Of a stretch of DNA of 64,000 nucleotides, positions 49,085 through 63,100 are shown one piece after another. The position numbers were made by a program, and so were the translations under genes. The stretch spans positions 11,873,395 to 11,937,394 of the forward strand of contig OY727100.1 of NCBI GenBank assembly GCA_963402885.1. The letters are read 5' to 3'. Under the pieces are notes generated by a model that made no database searches, was not told the DNA's origin, and saw nothing but the letters and a program-made list of their open reading frames with translations. This DNA is from Antedon bifida. Its lineage: Eukaryota; Echinodermata; Crinoidea; Comatulida; Antedonidae. Every line of letters begins with the position of its first letter. The first letter of the stretch is position 1.

Positions 49085-51189
49085 AATCCTCGTAGACTGT
49101 CAAGCACGAACAATGTCATTGCTTAGATAACTTCCGAATCTTTTATAAATGTAATAACTGTTGAAACAATCATAATTACACTTTCATGCGACAGAAACCA
49201 TACCAAATGCATATTACATGGATTTATACAATTTTAAATTTGATATGACAAAGATAACTTTAACGCAACCAATATATATTTAAACAAAAATATCGTTGAA
49301 AAATAATGCTTATATAAAATAACTGGATACCAACCAACAACATCGTACTATACAATTGAAGAGGTAGGCCTATAGGCAATAACAAGCAATTGATTACTCG
49401 TTTTAATGTTTAATTGTGTATGTGTAACAGATTATACATAAAGGAAGATAATAATATATATTGGAAATATACTAGTTGTATTGTAGAACAAATATTTAAC
49501 CAGTAATATTATCAATTATATTTGAATTAAATTTAGACAAACATAGTAGGCGATGTTTTTTAAATTGAATATACTTTGAATAATGGTAGAACAGCTAACA
49601 ATGAATATAGGTATGAAGTAAACATAACAAAAAGATAATACATCCTGAAATGGCAAGCAAACCATTCTTATCAATTATCATAGTTGCCTGATTGATAAGA
49701 ACAGCATTACATAATTAGAAATAAACTATTCAGGTTTGATTAATTGGACTTAATATCCATATATTTTACTTCAATATTCATGAAAATGTTATAGTTTGAG
49801 ATTTAATAAAGTCGCTTGAAATAAACTACTACAGTTCCGCTAACTTTAGATCTTCTACTAGTAACACATCATGCCTGCTATGGAAATTAACAAGAACAAT
49901 AACAACAATGTATAGTAAAATAAAATCTGCAGCACTTTACATTAATGAGTAACATTACTCGAAATCAAAAGTCTTCAGCCTTTTAAACTGGCTGACTAAC
50001 GTCAATATCAAACTTTGTAAAGAGAAAATAGAATTACAATTTGAATAAAAGTACTATAATATATCTAAATCGGTTAGTTATTTGTATGAAATGTCAATTA
50101 GTTCAGTTACCCCGTAGAATCGTAATATAAAAGAATGAAGAAATCAATGGAAATACTGCATTAATTACGGGTGAATATTGACAATACAGTCACGGTTCAA
50201 TGATTCCTAATACATTATACACAATAACGTGAGCTAAGTGTCAACACAAGAAGCTTCACAGTGCTTAGCAACATACGGTAATATGAAGGCAATGGAGCAG
50301 TATAGCTAGTAATATATTCTGTCTAAAAGGTAAGAATACACATATAATATGCATAATAGTTTGTCATTTTAGGTCTCACCTTAAACATTATGTATGATAG
50401 TGTCTAACAAGGATTCTCCCAAACGCATGTCCTGTTAATTTTAATGATCTCATATAAGCCTATATATAAATAATACATCGCTGTTATTTATACGTATATT
50501 AACCACGTGTAGGCCTACGTCAATATTTTTCTCTATGTTTTACCTATATATTTAGAATAGATAACATTTTCTAAAATGTTATCTTACTGAAAATTTGACA
50601 GTTTCAACTAGTTAACGACCTTAAATTTCGTTTGATTAATTTTGCATTCACTGAAATAAGTGTCATTCATTGAATTGAACAATAAAGTGTTAACAGAGAA
50701 GAGAGTAAAATAGAGTACAGTACAGGCCCTACTGTATATACAGCATACAGTAGAACTCCTTAAATAGTTACAGTATAACGATAATTAACATAAATTTAAT
50801 AAGCCTAATTCTAGCTTTCTAGCAACACTATTATCTAAAAATTAGCCTATCTATGAATGAATCTCTATGGATACAGATAGTCACACGCGACAATGACACT
50901 GTATTTACAGAATGAGTGACGAAAGAGTAGTATTAAATAACAGATTGACATAATAATCAATGAGACTGAACAATTATTGTTTGAGGTGAATTTAATGAAT
51001 ATGTCTTGTGTTACATACATACTTAAGGCCTACACATAAGACCTCTTATTCAAATGGTAATGCAAATCGTTGTCTTATCATGTAGGCCTAGAACTTATTA
51101 TGGAATAATAGGAATGCAGATTAAATCTAATCTCAATTAAACCAGTGGAGTAATAATTTCGTTTATGGTTTTTCAGACAATACCGAAAC
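49085..51189. other. Spacer between gene A and gene B
   Basis: The spacer is AT-rich, with poly(A) signals for gene A at 49720-49725 and 49805-49810. A splice-acceptor-like tttttcag about 15 bp before the gene B ATG suggests a 5' UTR exon for gene B somewhere in this stretch. No other coding or repeat structure was recognised. Confidence 0.5.
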
Positions 51190-54100
51190 ATGGGTACTAT
51201 TTTAACAAAGAAGAAGGAGGGACCAGTCGCAACGAGGAAGGTTGCTGCAGTGACTGCTTTCAGAACGGCTGGCGCTGCACTAAACAGCAAACGCATAGCA
51301 GACAAATTAAAACGTGACAATGGTAAAGTGTACTGTCGTGTTTCAATTCATGTCTATTGATAACAGTAAAGAACATAACATGGAACCATAACAACATGTA
51401 CAGATTTGTTGAATCTGCAGATAAATTTATAATTAGTAGGCCTACATCCTTTTATGATAATGTACGGGATTTTTTACCAATTTTTTTTTCATATATCACA
51501 GTACAGTAGTTCGTACGGTTATTTTTCATTTTCTTTGACTTTTTAGAACAACCAATCAGTTACGAAGAAGAGGATTTGAATTTTCCGCCTATGCCTGATC
51601 GTAAACCTATTATTGGTAAGTAATCTTGTTTCTAACTTTTCTATTGGACAGGGGGTTACCCCGGTGAACTGGTTCACAAAATAGCCCCTGTATCAGGGGG
51701 ATTACCACCTATCTGATAGGACAGTGATTAATTCACTATTGGTAATCCTTGGCCACATTGCCTAAAAGACATAAAATAAAAAATAAAAATAATTGGTTCA
51801 ATTAAAACACTGATAAATGGAATACATAAATGTGCCACGAGAACAATTAATCAACCAGTAATATGACTATATATAGTGGTATTTGTTTGACTGCTCTAAC
51901 TCTCATGAGTGAGTAACAAAGTTATTAAAGAAGAAAACAATAATTATTACTATTCGTATAGCTGTATATTAAACATAACTATCAACATTTTTTTTCAGGT
52001 AAAAATGCTGCCATAGAAGGACATGCACACTCATCTCATCCCGTTCAGTCTTATAACAAGTTAAATTTCAGTGTAAATGCAGGGCCAGGAGGAGGCGCAG
52101 CTCTTCTTCAAATTGCGCGAGTTACAGGAAACGGTACATCGGCGCAAGTTCAGCTAGTACGGTGTGGTTCAAGTGGCAACCACTTCGAAACGAAGTCATT
52201 GTTCAAGACCGGAGAACACTCAGTCTATCACTATGATGTCATCTATACCAATAGTGCTGGTGCTCTATGTCCGATGGCAATATATGGAACGTCACATACA
52301 AATCTTTTATCAAATCTTCCCCAGTATGGAAATTGTGAATGCGGAGCTCTGTTACAAGGTAGCAAGAAAGGAGTCTTCAATACCGAAATTAAAGTCAGTG
52401 ATCTGCCGAACTTTTTTTCAATTCTAGCGCTTTGTAGTGGCCCACCAATTAAAGGGAAAACCTCATGCAATGCTTACCTAATACAGTCAGATCCATTTTC
52501 ATCTGTTGTGTTTCTACCTGACAAAAACGATATTTGGAAATTTACAAAAGACGAAAATGATTTCTTGAAAATTAATGGTCCGCAAAACAGTTCGATACTT
52601 TTGTTCTTTAATTCACCAGAAGATTTAAAGAGTAAAGTACACGTGACAGGACAGAAATCGTTAATAAATCACACACAGAGTTTTGTCGGTTCTGAAGAGA
52701 CATCTCTTCTGAGTGATTTGAAGAAATTACCAAATGGAAGTATGTTTGTTCTATGTTCACATGGTATTGGGGAAGATGATGACACCACATCTGCTCTGTA
52801 CATTGTCAGCATAAATAAAAGTAATATCGATTGTACATTTGTCCAGGGTATGAGTGGACATTTGTCATCTGGAAATGCATGGACAATCTACACTAAAAAT
52901 GATAAACTTGTAGCTGTTGGACCAACCGGCCCCTGTCGCTATACAGTCTTATCAAACATCGCCTCACCCTTTCAAGTAGACGAGAGCCAATTGGCAAATT
53001 GTTTGCTGACGGGTGAGGCACAACCAATACGAACTGGTTTAGTAATTCATGGAGATAAGGTAATGGGCTGGATTACAAAAGCTTGTAAAATTAAACTGTT
53101 GCTGAATGGGAAACTTCTTGAAATTATACCAATGAGAAAGCTTCTAAAACAACCAGACGGTCGTTTTGGATTTTGTCGAGTGTTATCAGAAGAAGATAAG
53201 AAACCAGGACTGAAGTTTATACAAGCTTTTGCATTTGTGAAAGATATAAGTAAGGATAAACAATCTTAATAATGTCATGTATTATTCTTAATCTAGCAAA
53301 ATATATTTTCTTTGAAGAGGCTCAAATGTGTGATTAAATAATTAGATAGATTTTTTTTTCTCCAGCTATTTCTAATAAAAAATATGTGGCCATTTATAAT
53401 TTTTAAGTATGACGTGGTTTTTGGAAGAAAATTGATTATATTTCTTTTGTAAACAAAATGTAGATGATTTTGAAAAACTGAAAGAATTCCAAGGATCACC
53501 GCATACCATGACCATACAACCAAAGGGTGTACATGTGGCGATAAATCTTGGTGGACCAGCTTATGAATCACTCTCAGGAATCGTATTTGCCGACACACAA
53601 ACACTGTTTAAGATGCACGAAAAACATGGTAAGTATATTACATTACATGATGGTTGATATATAATTTTTATTCCATATTGCTGTTGTTGTTTTATCCGCC
53701 TAGACACCAGATACAATGTATGCGATTTACAGAAGAATAGTGTGTTTATATATATATATATATACATTCACTTAATACTGCACTAATATTGTTAATTATT
53801 CGATCTTATCTAATAGGTCTACAAGGTGTTAGGAAGTTTGTTGATATTGTACCAGGACACAGACTGACTGCTGTCATTGGAAACACTCATGATGGATTCA
53901 TCGGAGGTACTAGTAATGGCACACATCCTTCATTTCTTGATGAAATGGAATTTGAGGTTAGTAGTGAATGAGGGATGCAGTAGACAATCGGAAAACTCCG
54001 GCGTATCCCCTCAAATATGTTTAAATGTTACATAAACTATTTTACATGTTGTTACCGAATAATTAGATTATGACTACAATCCCATATCAAACACACCCAT

Positions 54101-57100
54101 ACCACTTTTTCTTGTTTATCATTTGTTCATCGGGTCTACCAAAACCTATAGGCTAGTCAATCTAGCATTTTGAGTGAAACAAATTGCAAACAGAGATTTT
54201 TTTTTTTTAAATGGTTACATATGATAAGGTGATTATTTTTTTAGCATCACACCTCTGACACTCATCCCGAAGGTATGCAAATTAGCTTAAATATGCAAAT
54301 TAAGGTGAAATTACAGGGTTACCATATCTTCAAAACTACTAATCGTAGAGAGTTCGTTTTTGCACAGTCTGGTTCAGAATATATATATTTATATTTGCTC
54401 TAATAAGACATTTTACAAAAAAATGACCGGAAGTACCAGATTTTGACCCTTGACCCCATTTCTCAATATTTACATAAATATGTGATTAAAATGTCTGTAG
54501 AGACTTTTTTTTGGACTCAATGACTTGGATATTGTTTTTCAATACCCACCATAGAACTGTATTATAATTCCCAAAATCACACCTTCGTCACGCACCTCGA
54601 AAGTATGCAAATTAGTAGTACAAGTAATATTAAATATGCAAATTAGGGAGTGAAATTACAGCGTTGCCATATCTCGAAAACCGCTAATGCTAGAGTGTTG
54701 ATTTTTTCACTAAAATATTTAAAATATGTATATTTATATTTGCTCCAATGAAACATTTTACAAAAAATTGACCGGAAGTATGACATTTGACCCTCGACCC
54801 CATTTCTCAATATTGCATATATAATGAAACTAAAATGTCTGTAGAGACTTTGTTTTGCCCTCAAATGACTCAGATACAGGTTTATAATAGCCAACATAGA
54901 ACTGTTTAGTAAATCTCAAAATCACACCTGTATCACTCACCTCCAAAGTATGCAAATTATTAGTAAAAGTTAAATAAAATATGCAAATTAGGGGGTGAAA
55001 TTACAGGTTCCTATATATCGAAAACTACTACGGCTAGAGAGTTGATTTTTTCAATAACTTGTTCAAAATGTACATATTTATAATCGCTCTAATAAAACAT
55101 TTTACGAAAAAATGACCGGAAATACAACAATTGACCCTTGACCCTATTTATCAATGTTTGCATACATAATGCGACTAAAATGTCTGTAGATAATTTTTTT
55201 TTACTCAAATGACTCGGATACAGTTTTCCTATCGTCAGCATAGGACCGCTTTATAATTCCCAAAATCAAAATTTTGTCACACACCTTGAAAGTATGCAAA
55301 TTATTAGTACAAGTTACATGAAATATGCAAATTCGGGGTGAAATTACAGTCTTCCCATATCTCGAAAACCATTAATGCTAGAGAGTTGATTCAGAATGTA
55401 CATATTTATATTCTCTCTAATGCGTGGTTCCCACTGGCGACGCAACACAAGGACGTAACGCAACGCAAGTGAATTGACCAATCACAAGCGATGGCTTATT
55501 CGCTTTTGATGGCTAACTGTCTATAAAACTTCGCTTGTCATTGGTTAAAACGCTTGCGTTGCGTTTACGTCCTTGCGTTACGTTCTAGTGGGAACCAAGC
55601 TTTATGAAACATTTTACGCAAAAATTGTCGGAATTATGACATTTGACCCTCAAATCTATTTCTCAATATTTTCATATAATGCAACTAAAATGTCTGTACA
55701 GACTTTGTTTTGGCCTCAAATGACCCAGATACAGGTTTTCTACAGCCAGCATAGAACTGTTTAGTAATTCTCAAAATCACACCTCTGTTACTTCGCTTGA
55801 AAGTATGCAAATTAGTAGTACAAGAAAGTTGCCATATCTCTATCGGTCATTAGCGTTTTCGACATACATAAGGCAATTCACTGTAATTTGCGTATTTCAT
55901 ATAGCTTGTACTACTAATTTGCATACTTTCGGGGTGCTTGACTTATACTGGCTATATAAAACCTGTATCTGAGTCATTTGAGGCCAAAACAAAGTCTGTA
56001 CATACATTTTAGTTGCATTATATGCAAATATTGAGAAATAATAATAATAATATTAATATCCTGGTTTTATATAGCGCCTAATGTTGTGAAACCTCTTAGC
56101 GCTGTATATAAACTAATACGAAAAAAGGGAATTCCAACCATGCCAAAAAAACCCAAACCGAAGTAAAGAGATACGCCTTCGTCGCTAACCAGGGATCGGT
56201 CTAATTGAACCCCGGTCAGCACCAGTTGTGTCGAGGGTCAAATGTCATACTTCCGGTCAATTTTTTGTAAAATGTTTTATGGAGCAAATAGAAATATGTA
56301 CAAATATGTACGGCTGTGAAAAAATCAACTCTCTAGCATTAATCGTTTTTGAGATATGGGAAGACTGTAATTTATTTATTTATTTATTCACCCCCTTATT
56401 TGCATATTTCATGTAATTTGTACTACTAATAATAATAATATAATTTTGAGGTGCATGACGAAGGCGTGATTTTGGGAATTACAAAGCGGTCCTATGCTGA
56501 CTATAGGAAACATGTATCAGAGTTATTTGAGTCCAAAACAAAGTCTCTACAGACATTTTAGTCGCATTATGTATGCAAACATTGATAAATGGGGTCGAGG
56601 GTCAATTGTTGTATTTCCGGTCATTTTTTCGTAAAATGTTTTATTAGAGCGAATATAAATATGGACATTTTGAACAAGTTATTGAAAAAATCAACTCTCT
56701 AGCCTTAGTAGTTTTCGATATATAGGAACCTGTAATTTCACCCCCTAATTTGCATATTTTATGTAACTTGTACTAATAATTTGCATACTTTGGAGGTGAG
56801 TGATACAGGTGTGATTTTGAGATTTACTAAACAGTTCTATGTTGGCTATTATAAACCTATATCTGAGTCATTTGAGGGCAAAACAAAGTCTCTACAGACA
56901 TTTTAGTTTCATTATATATGCAATATTGAGAAATGGGGTCGAGGGTCAAATGTCATACTTCCGGTCAATTTTTTGTAAAATGTTTCATTGGAGCAAATAG
57001 AAATATGTACATTCTGAATACGGCTGTGAAAAAATCAACTCTCTAGCATTAGTGGTTTTCGAGATATAGGACAACTGTAATTTTTTTCCCTTATTTGCAT

Positions 57101-60100
57101 ATTTTATTTAAATTCTGCTACTAATTTGCATACTTTCGAGGTGTGTGACAAAGGTGTAATTTTGGGAATTACAAAGTAGTCCTATGCTGGCTATTAGGAA
57201 CCTATGTCTGGGTCATTTGAGGGCAAAATAAAGTCTCTACAGACATTTTAGTCACATTGTATATGCAAACATTGAGAAATGGGGTCGAAGGTCAAATGTT
57301 GTACTTCCGGTCATTTTATCGTAAAATGTTGCATTAGAGTAAATATAAATATATACATTTTGAATAAATCAGTGAAAAAATCAACTCTCTCGGACTAGTA
57401 GTTTTTGAGATATGGTTACCCTGTAATTTCACTCTAATTTGCATATTTAAGCTAATTTGCATACCTTCGGGATGAGTGACAGAGGTGTGATGCTCAAATT
57501 TTCATCTCCTCATCATATATGACCATTTAAAAAAAAAAAATCTCTGTTTGCAATTTGTTTCACTTTGAGCTGTTTTTTTTGCTAGATTGACTAGCCTACT
57601 AGGTCACATCCACTGACTGTTCTCCTGATGAAACAATGTTCTAAATGAATCGATCAAAGAACAAACTATATTTATTTACTAACTTTTTGGATAATGTTTT
57701 TAAGATGTTTTGGGTTTTTTCTCCATAGTTTGACGTGCCAAATGGAACATATAACGTGAGGTTGTATGGCGTCAGTAAAAACTTAACATTCATCGATGAG
57801 CTGATTATTCAAAAAGAAAACGTAGCAGCTCAGGTGCGTATAATGCCACAATGGTAGGCCTATACCGTATTCCGATTAAAACTGTACCAACTATTGAAAA
57901 TGCACTCAGTTGAGTAATATCAACTGAAAATGAAAAAAACAAATCTGCCTAACAAGTTCTTCATTGATTACATTTTGTACAGGTAACGGAAACAACGGAG
58001 AAATTACGTGAAAAGGTACCAGGACTGTCACTAAAGTTTACAGATATTGATACAAAAGTCGACAACAAAAAGTTGAAAATGTTGTTTGGAGCGGGTAAGG
58101 CAGATACAGTTTAGCAAAACAAAGAAAAGTACACATTTAATAAACATAGTAAAAAGAATCCTCAATGAATAATGAATATTCATTAATTCATGGTTTGAAT
58201 TGATATAATAAGTTAAAATGAACACTAGTTTAAAAGTTACAAAAGATTTTATTAATGTATTTTTAATTTTATCAAGTTAACAATGGACCTGGTGCAAGAT
58301 TGTCGGCTCTGGTTGTTACAGATAAAACGTATGTAGAACCGAAACCTTCAGAAGATGAGTTAGCTGAAGAGGTCAAGAGCAAACTTGAGGTATGGGTTTT
58401 TACACATTTAATGTTACTAAAAACTATAAGCAAATGGTATACTCACTTGACAAAACTCTACTTTCAACATGCATTACTGGCAAAATACCATGGCATTTAA
58501 TTTATAAATTAACCTTTTCCAGAGTGTCATTATATAAACTATGCCGCTATTAAATTAACAGATAAAGTCTTAACTTAATTTCTTTCCATTTTAATGGCCG
58601 ATGCTTATAACAAACTATTCCTTTTGATTATTCTCAGTTAGCAGATAATTTGGTGCCTCTAAATCGTACACTGTCAAAGAAAGAGATAAAAATCGCCGGG
58701 TGGTCATCAAATCTATTGGAAAATGCATCTGGTGAGGTAAGTTTGTACTCTAGTATTGGTTATAACAATGATCATGCACCGTTTCCTATGCTTTAATAAA
58801 CGTTCCTCTTCATTTTATCCTGGACAGGCAGCCGATATGTCTAGCTGGAATTATGCTGGCGACTGGGTCATTCATAGTGGAGGCGACAATACCGAAACTA
58901 GTAAGTACTAGTCTCGAAGTTTGGTCTTCAAGTATGCGAATAAAACTACCACAATCTAAAAGTTGATTATTCATCAACATGCAATAGACTACAGGATGTG
59001 GTTGAACCAAGACAAGTTAACTGTAGCCTACATTTAGCCAAAACAAATAAATATACAAGACTACAGTATAGGCCTATGCCTACTAAAAATAGAAACAAAA
59101 ATGCCCGAATATGCCCTTTCTTTTACTATTGGGTCAATCTCTTTTTAATTGTTGTACAGTTTTAAAAAGTTGTTAATAACATACATAATTTAACTATATC
59201 AATTCTTCGTGTTATCTTGTAGAGTTCGTTTCTTCGCATATGAACTGCGTAAAAAATCAAGAAATCAATCTTCTGTCTCACTTTTCGGCAGAACATTTGG
59301 ACTCATGTCCGGAAATTCAGGTATGTTAGGCCTAATTATGTTGATTAACATTTCTAATGTACACTCAACGTTGTCTTGTTTTTTTTTAAATTTCAGAAAT
59401 TTCACAGTAAGGCAGACATCAATGTCAATGTGAACATACAGTACAACTAAAATGCTCACATTATTACTACTACTGTCATTCCACTTTTCGTTCCATTTAT
59501 ATGTTTACTTTTTTATCAATTTGTTTACTTTTCGATAGGCCTCAGAATCGTTTCGTGCCGGAACATGTGGCGGAGGCTACTATTCGCTAACCATTACACT
59601 TATGAATGCTGATGGTGATACTATTGCGAGCAAAACAACAAATGAACAGGGAAGCATAACGCATTCAGAATGGATTCGTGAGAGTTTTACCTTCAAAGAT
59701 TATGGAAAGGGTCTTCGGCTTATCTCCTTTCAAACTACTGGTATGTTTTGCATTTTGATTCTACGTACGTTTGTTTTTGTTTTTCACCTCAGACCTCATC
59801 TACATTCTTTTCGTGGCTTTTTTTTAGTCATCCTTTCATATTATGTACATATGTTTGTTATTGTTTATCTGAAAACGGAAACATATGGCCATAACATATT
59901 CTCTCCATCTCTCATGGTCTCTTGCCATTTCTCTTTCCCATCACATTGGATCTGCCTCTCTTTTTCACCCGATTGCCATTCAGTTCAGTCCTACTGTTGT
60001 CGTCCGCTAGTGTTGTTGAGTACAATTCCATCTCATCAAAATCATTTACTGTCATAGAAACAAATTTGCCTTTATAATTGGTGCCGTTATCAACTGATGA

Positions 60101-63100
60101 GGAATCATAAAGTCATCGCTAGCGTTTATGACTTAAAATGTTTCGATTCTTAAAGACACCGTAGGAGATTTAAGACTGCTAACTTATTTTGATTGATTTA
60201 TATTGAAATCATAGGTAGAGATGATAAATATTGGGCGGGACATTTTGGTGTTATGATATCAACCGCTTGTTTACGTGTTAAGAGCGAGACGACGGCTGCT
60301 GCCGGTGACGTTTACGAAGACATTATAGGTGGTGAGAATGACAAAAGTATTGACCAAGTTGTCAGAGGGTTACTAGAAGAACATGGCGAATCTTTGATGG
60401 AAATTCAACAGGATGAAGGTATGTACTACCTGTATTAATAGTATTATAGTATCATCGATGTATGGCATGACATGAGTTTCCAAAATTTCAAGTATCTTCC
60501 ACACAATCTCCCCACACCAACACAGCATTTCTCAAATGTGTAGCCTAACTTTCAATCTTTTTTTTCAAAGTAATACATGTCGATATGTATGGCCTTTGAC
60601 ATAATAAATATGTCAAATGTATGAATAATGTTTATTTATTATTACTATTATTTATTTATCTAGAGGAAGATGCTACAGTAGATTTCAACAAACCGATATC
60701 AAACAGAGCCAACGACTCGCTTCCCGTTACAAAGCCCATCGAACGTAGAACGAAGAAAAAAAGGCGCGAGGTTCGCGTGTTTGTGTCAAGTACGTTTAAG
60801 GATTTCCAGGAAGAACGAGAAGTTCTTATTAAGAAGGCTTTTCGAGAGTTAAATCGTACATGTACAGAGAGAGGGATATGTTTCACGTACGTAGATCTCA
60901 GATGGGGAATCACGCAAGAACAGTCAAAAGATGGTCAAACCATTTCTATCTGTTTACGCGAAGTAAGTTAACAATCGGTTGTACGATCGTACTCAAATTT
61001 TAAATTATGGATATACATATGACTAAAAACGCTTTTCCATTTTAAATAGGCCTAAGCATCGATCCTTTCAAACATTTATGTCATATCATTTCTCCTTATA
61101 TGTCGTTTATCCGACTGAGCATCAATACGTACTGCCCTGACCATCATTTCATTTCATTCAAGAAATTCTTCAATTTAGATACAAAAGAAAATGAAAAAAT
61201 AAGTATTTTCTTGTTTTTTATAGATTGATAAGTGCCGTCCATACTTTATCTGTCTACTTGGTGAGAGATACGGCTGGTCCCAGAGAGAAGCAATACCTGA
61301 TAAACTTCTTAACAAAACTTACAATGTCGCCATTGAAAGTTACAGTCGTTTCGACTGGATTGATAACTTTAGATTTGATACAAGTGTTACGAGAGTAAGT
61401 TTAATTACAAAAATTATATACTATACTGTATACCTGATTTTATTTTTTTATCTGAATTATTCCTTCAAAAGTTATTTTCTCCTTATACTTATATTGAACA
61501 TACTAAATACAACCTTTGTAGAGTTTGAATTTAGATCAATATATATTGTATAACATAAAACGCAGATAATGGTTCTAATTTCTCTCCTAGTTAGAAGCAC
61601 TATATGGCGCTCTTCGAAATAAAGAATCTTCAAAAAATCGGTCTTTCTTTTATATAAGAGAGCAACAGTTAGGCGAAGAAGATATGGAAGTAATGAAACA
61701 AATTGTAAGTACAGTATGGAATCTTAATATCAGCCAACATGTTTTTTTTTAGATTTTAAATTTCAAAGAAATACCAATACATATAAAGAATATATCGCAT
61801 TTGTTTTTAGCAAGATGAAATGGAAGCTAAAGCTAAAGAAGAAAAAGAAAAGGAGGAAAAGGAAAAACAAGAAAAAGAAAAGGAGGAAAAGGAAAAACAA
61901 GAAAAAGAAATGGTGGAGACTAAAAAGGAAGAACCAGATATCAAAAAAGAAAATAATGCTACTTCTAAAACAGATGTTAAAAAATCCGATAGCAAGAAAA
62001 ACGCACTAGAATCTTTGTGGCATTACAATCAACAAAGGGAATTTAGAAAAGTTGTAGAAGAGTCTGGAATGAACGTAAGAAAATATAAAGGAGCTGATGA
62101 AGCACACGCAAAGATCCTTGAGGTAATGTACAGTACGATGCAAATAATATCAGAAGTAGCTTTGGGCTTTTTGTAACTATAAATGAGTAAAATGATTTTA
62201 AATATATTTTGTATAAATTCGCATTCAAATAATCATACATTCCAAAACTACTGTACTTGCAATCTTTAAAAACGATGTTCATCAATTAATGCATTGATAT
62301 ATTCATCCCTTTAAAGGATCTCACAAAATGCGTAGATGAGGATTTTCCACCGGGTACAGAACTGACAGGCCTCCAACGGGAGAAAGAAGCACACGTGGCA
62401 TTTGCCGAAGTTCGCTGTCGAATCTATATTGGCAGAGAAGACTACTTCAAGGCAATTGACGATCACGTTGCTAAAGATACGGATGTTCCGTTTGTTGTAC
62501 TCGGGCGATCTGGTTCTGGCAAGTCGGCATTGATTGCTAACTGGTGCACAAGATACGAGGAAAAGAACCCTAGTCATTTCGTCTTCATGCATTTTATTGG
62601 TAGCTCAGCTGAGAGTGCTTCACACTTAAATCTTTTGCGAAGGTACGTATTGGATTGGAAATGTCTACCTTTTCCAAATAATAAAAAAATGAAAATAATA
62701 TTTTGCACTTTTGTACAAATCTAAACTGATTTTTGCTTACAACAGATTGTATGAAGAAATGAAGCAGTTCTTTAACTTCCCGCAAGCTGTACCTTCATCT
62801 GATCGTAACCTTGTCCTAGATCTGCCATCATGGCTCAAACAGGCAGGAAATAGCGGAAAAGTTACAATCGTACTTGATGCTTTGAATCAGCTAGACACAG
62901 GAGCTGGAGCTACGGGTAAGTTTTGTGAAGTATTGAGCAAGCTACAATAGTCAAAATGGCTAATCGGCATGAGGAAGAGAATACGCTGCTCCAACTGCTT
63001 GTTAGTGAAACTCTTACTTAAAACAGTAGTACCACCATACAACACGGTAACGTGTAACTTCCTTTTTTGTTTTAAAGGCGACGAACAAGAATTAAAATGG

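Larger units (their letters stand above)
54149..57599. repeat. 3.45 kb inverted-repeat element with internal ~340 bp tandem units
   Basis: The left end reads taggctagtcaatctagc and the right end is its reverse complement with a short change (gctagattgactagccta). Each arm contains about four diverged units of ~340 bp, marked by ttgaccct(c/t)gacccc-type words at 54449, 54785, 55127 and 55641 on the left and by their complements at 56232, 56594, 56936 and 57283 on the right. Each unit also has paired atgcaaatta words and a tagagagttgatttttt block. The symmetry centre is near 55860. The element fills most of the 3.8 kb intron between 53956 and 57729 of gene B. Gene A has only 258 bp at the same intron. 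Confidence 0.9.

Noticed and set aside
51653-51740. Short palindromic words (gggggttaccccgg, cctatctgataggac) in a gene B intron
   Set aside because: There is only a weak match to ccggggtaacccccta in the SINE at 3842-4142, not enough to call a third copy.
52164-52427. Overlapping frame inside the large gene B exon (and the same at 38731-38994 in gene A)
   Set aside because: It is an out-of-frame shadow that is conserved only because the real frame is conserved.
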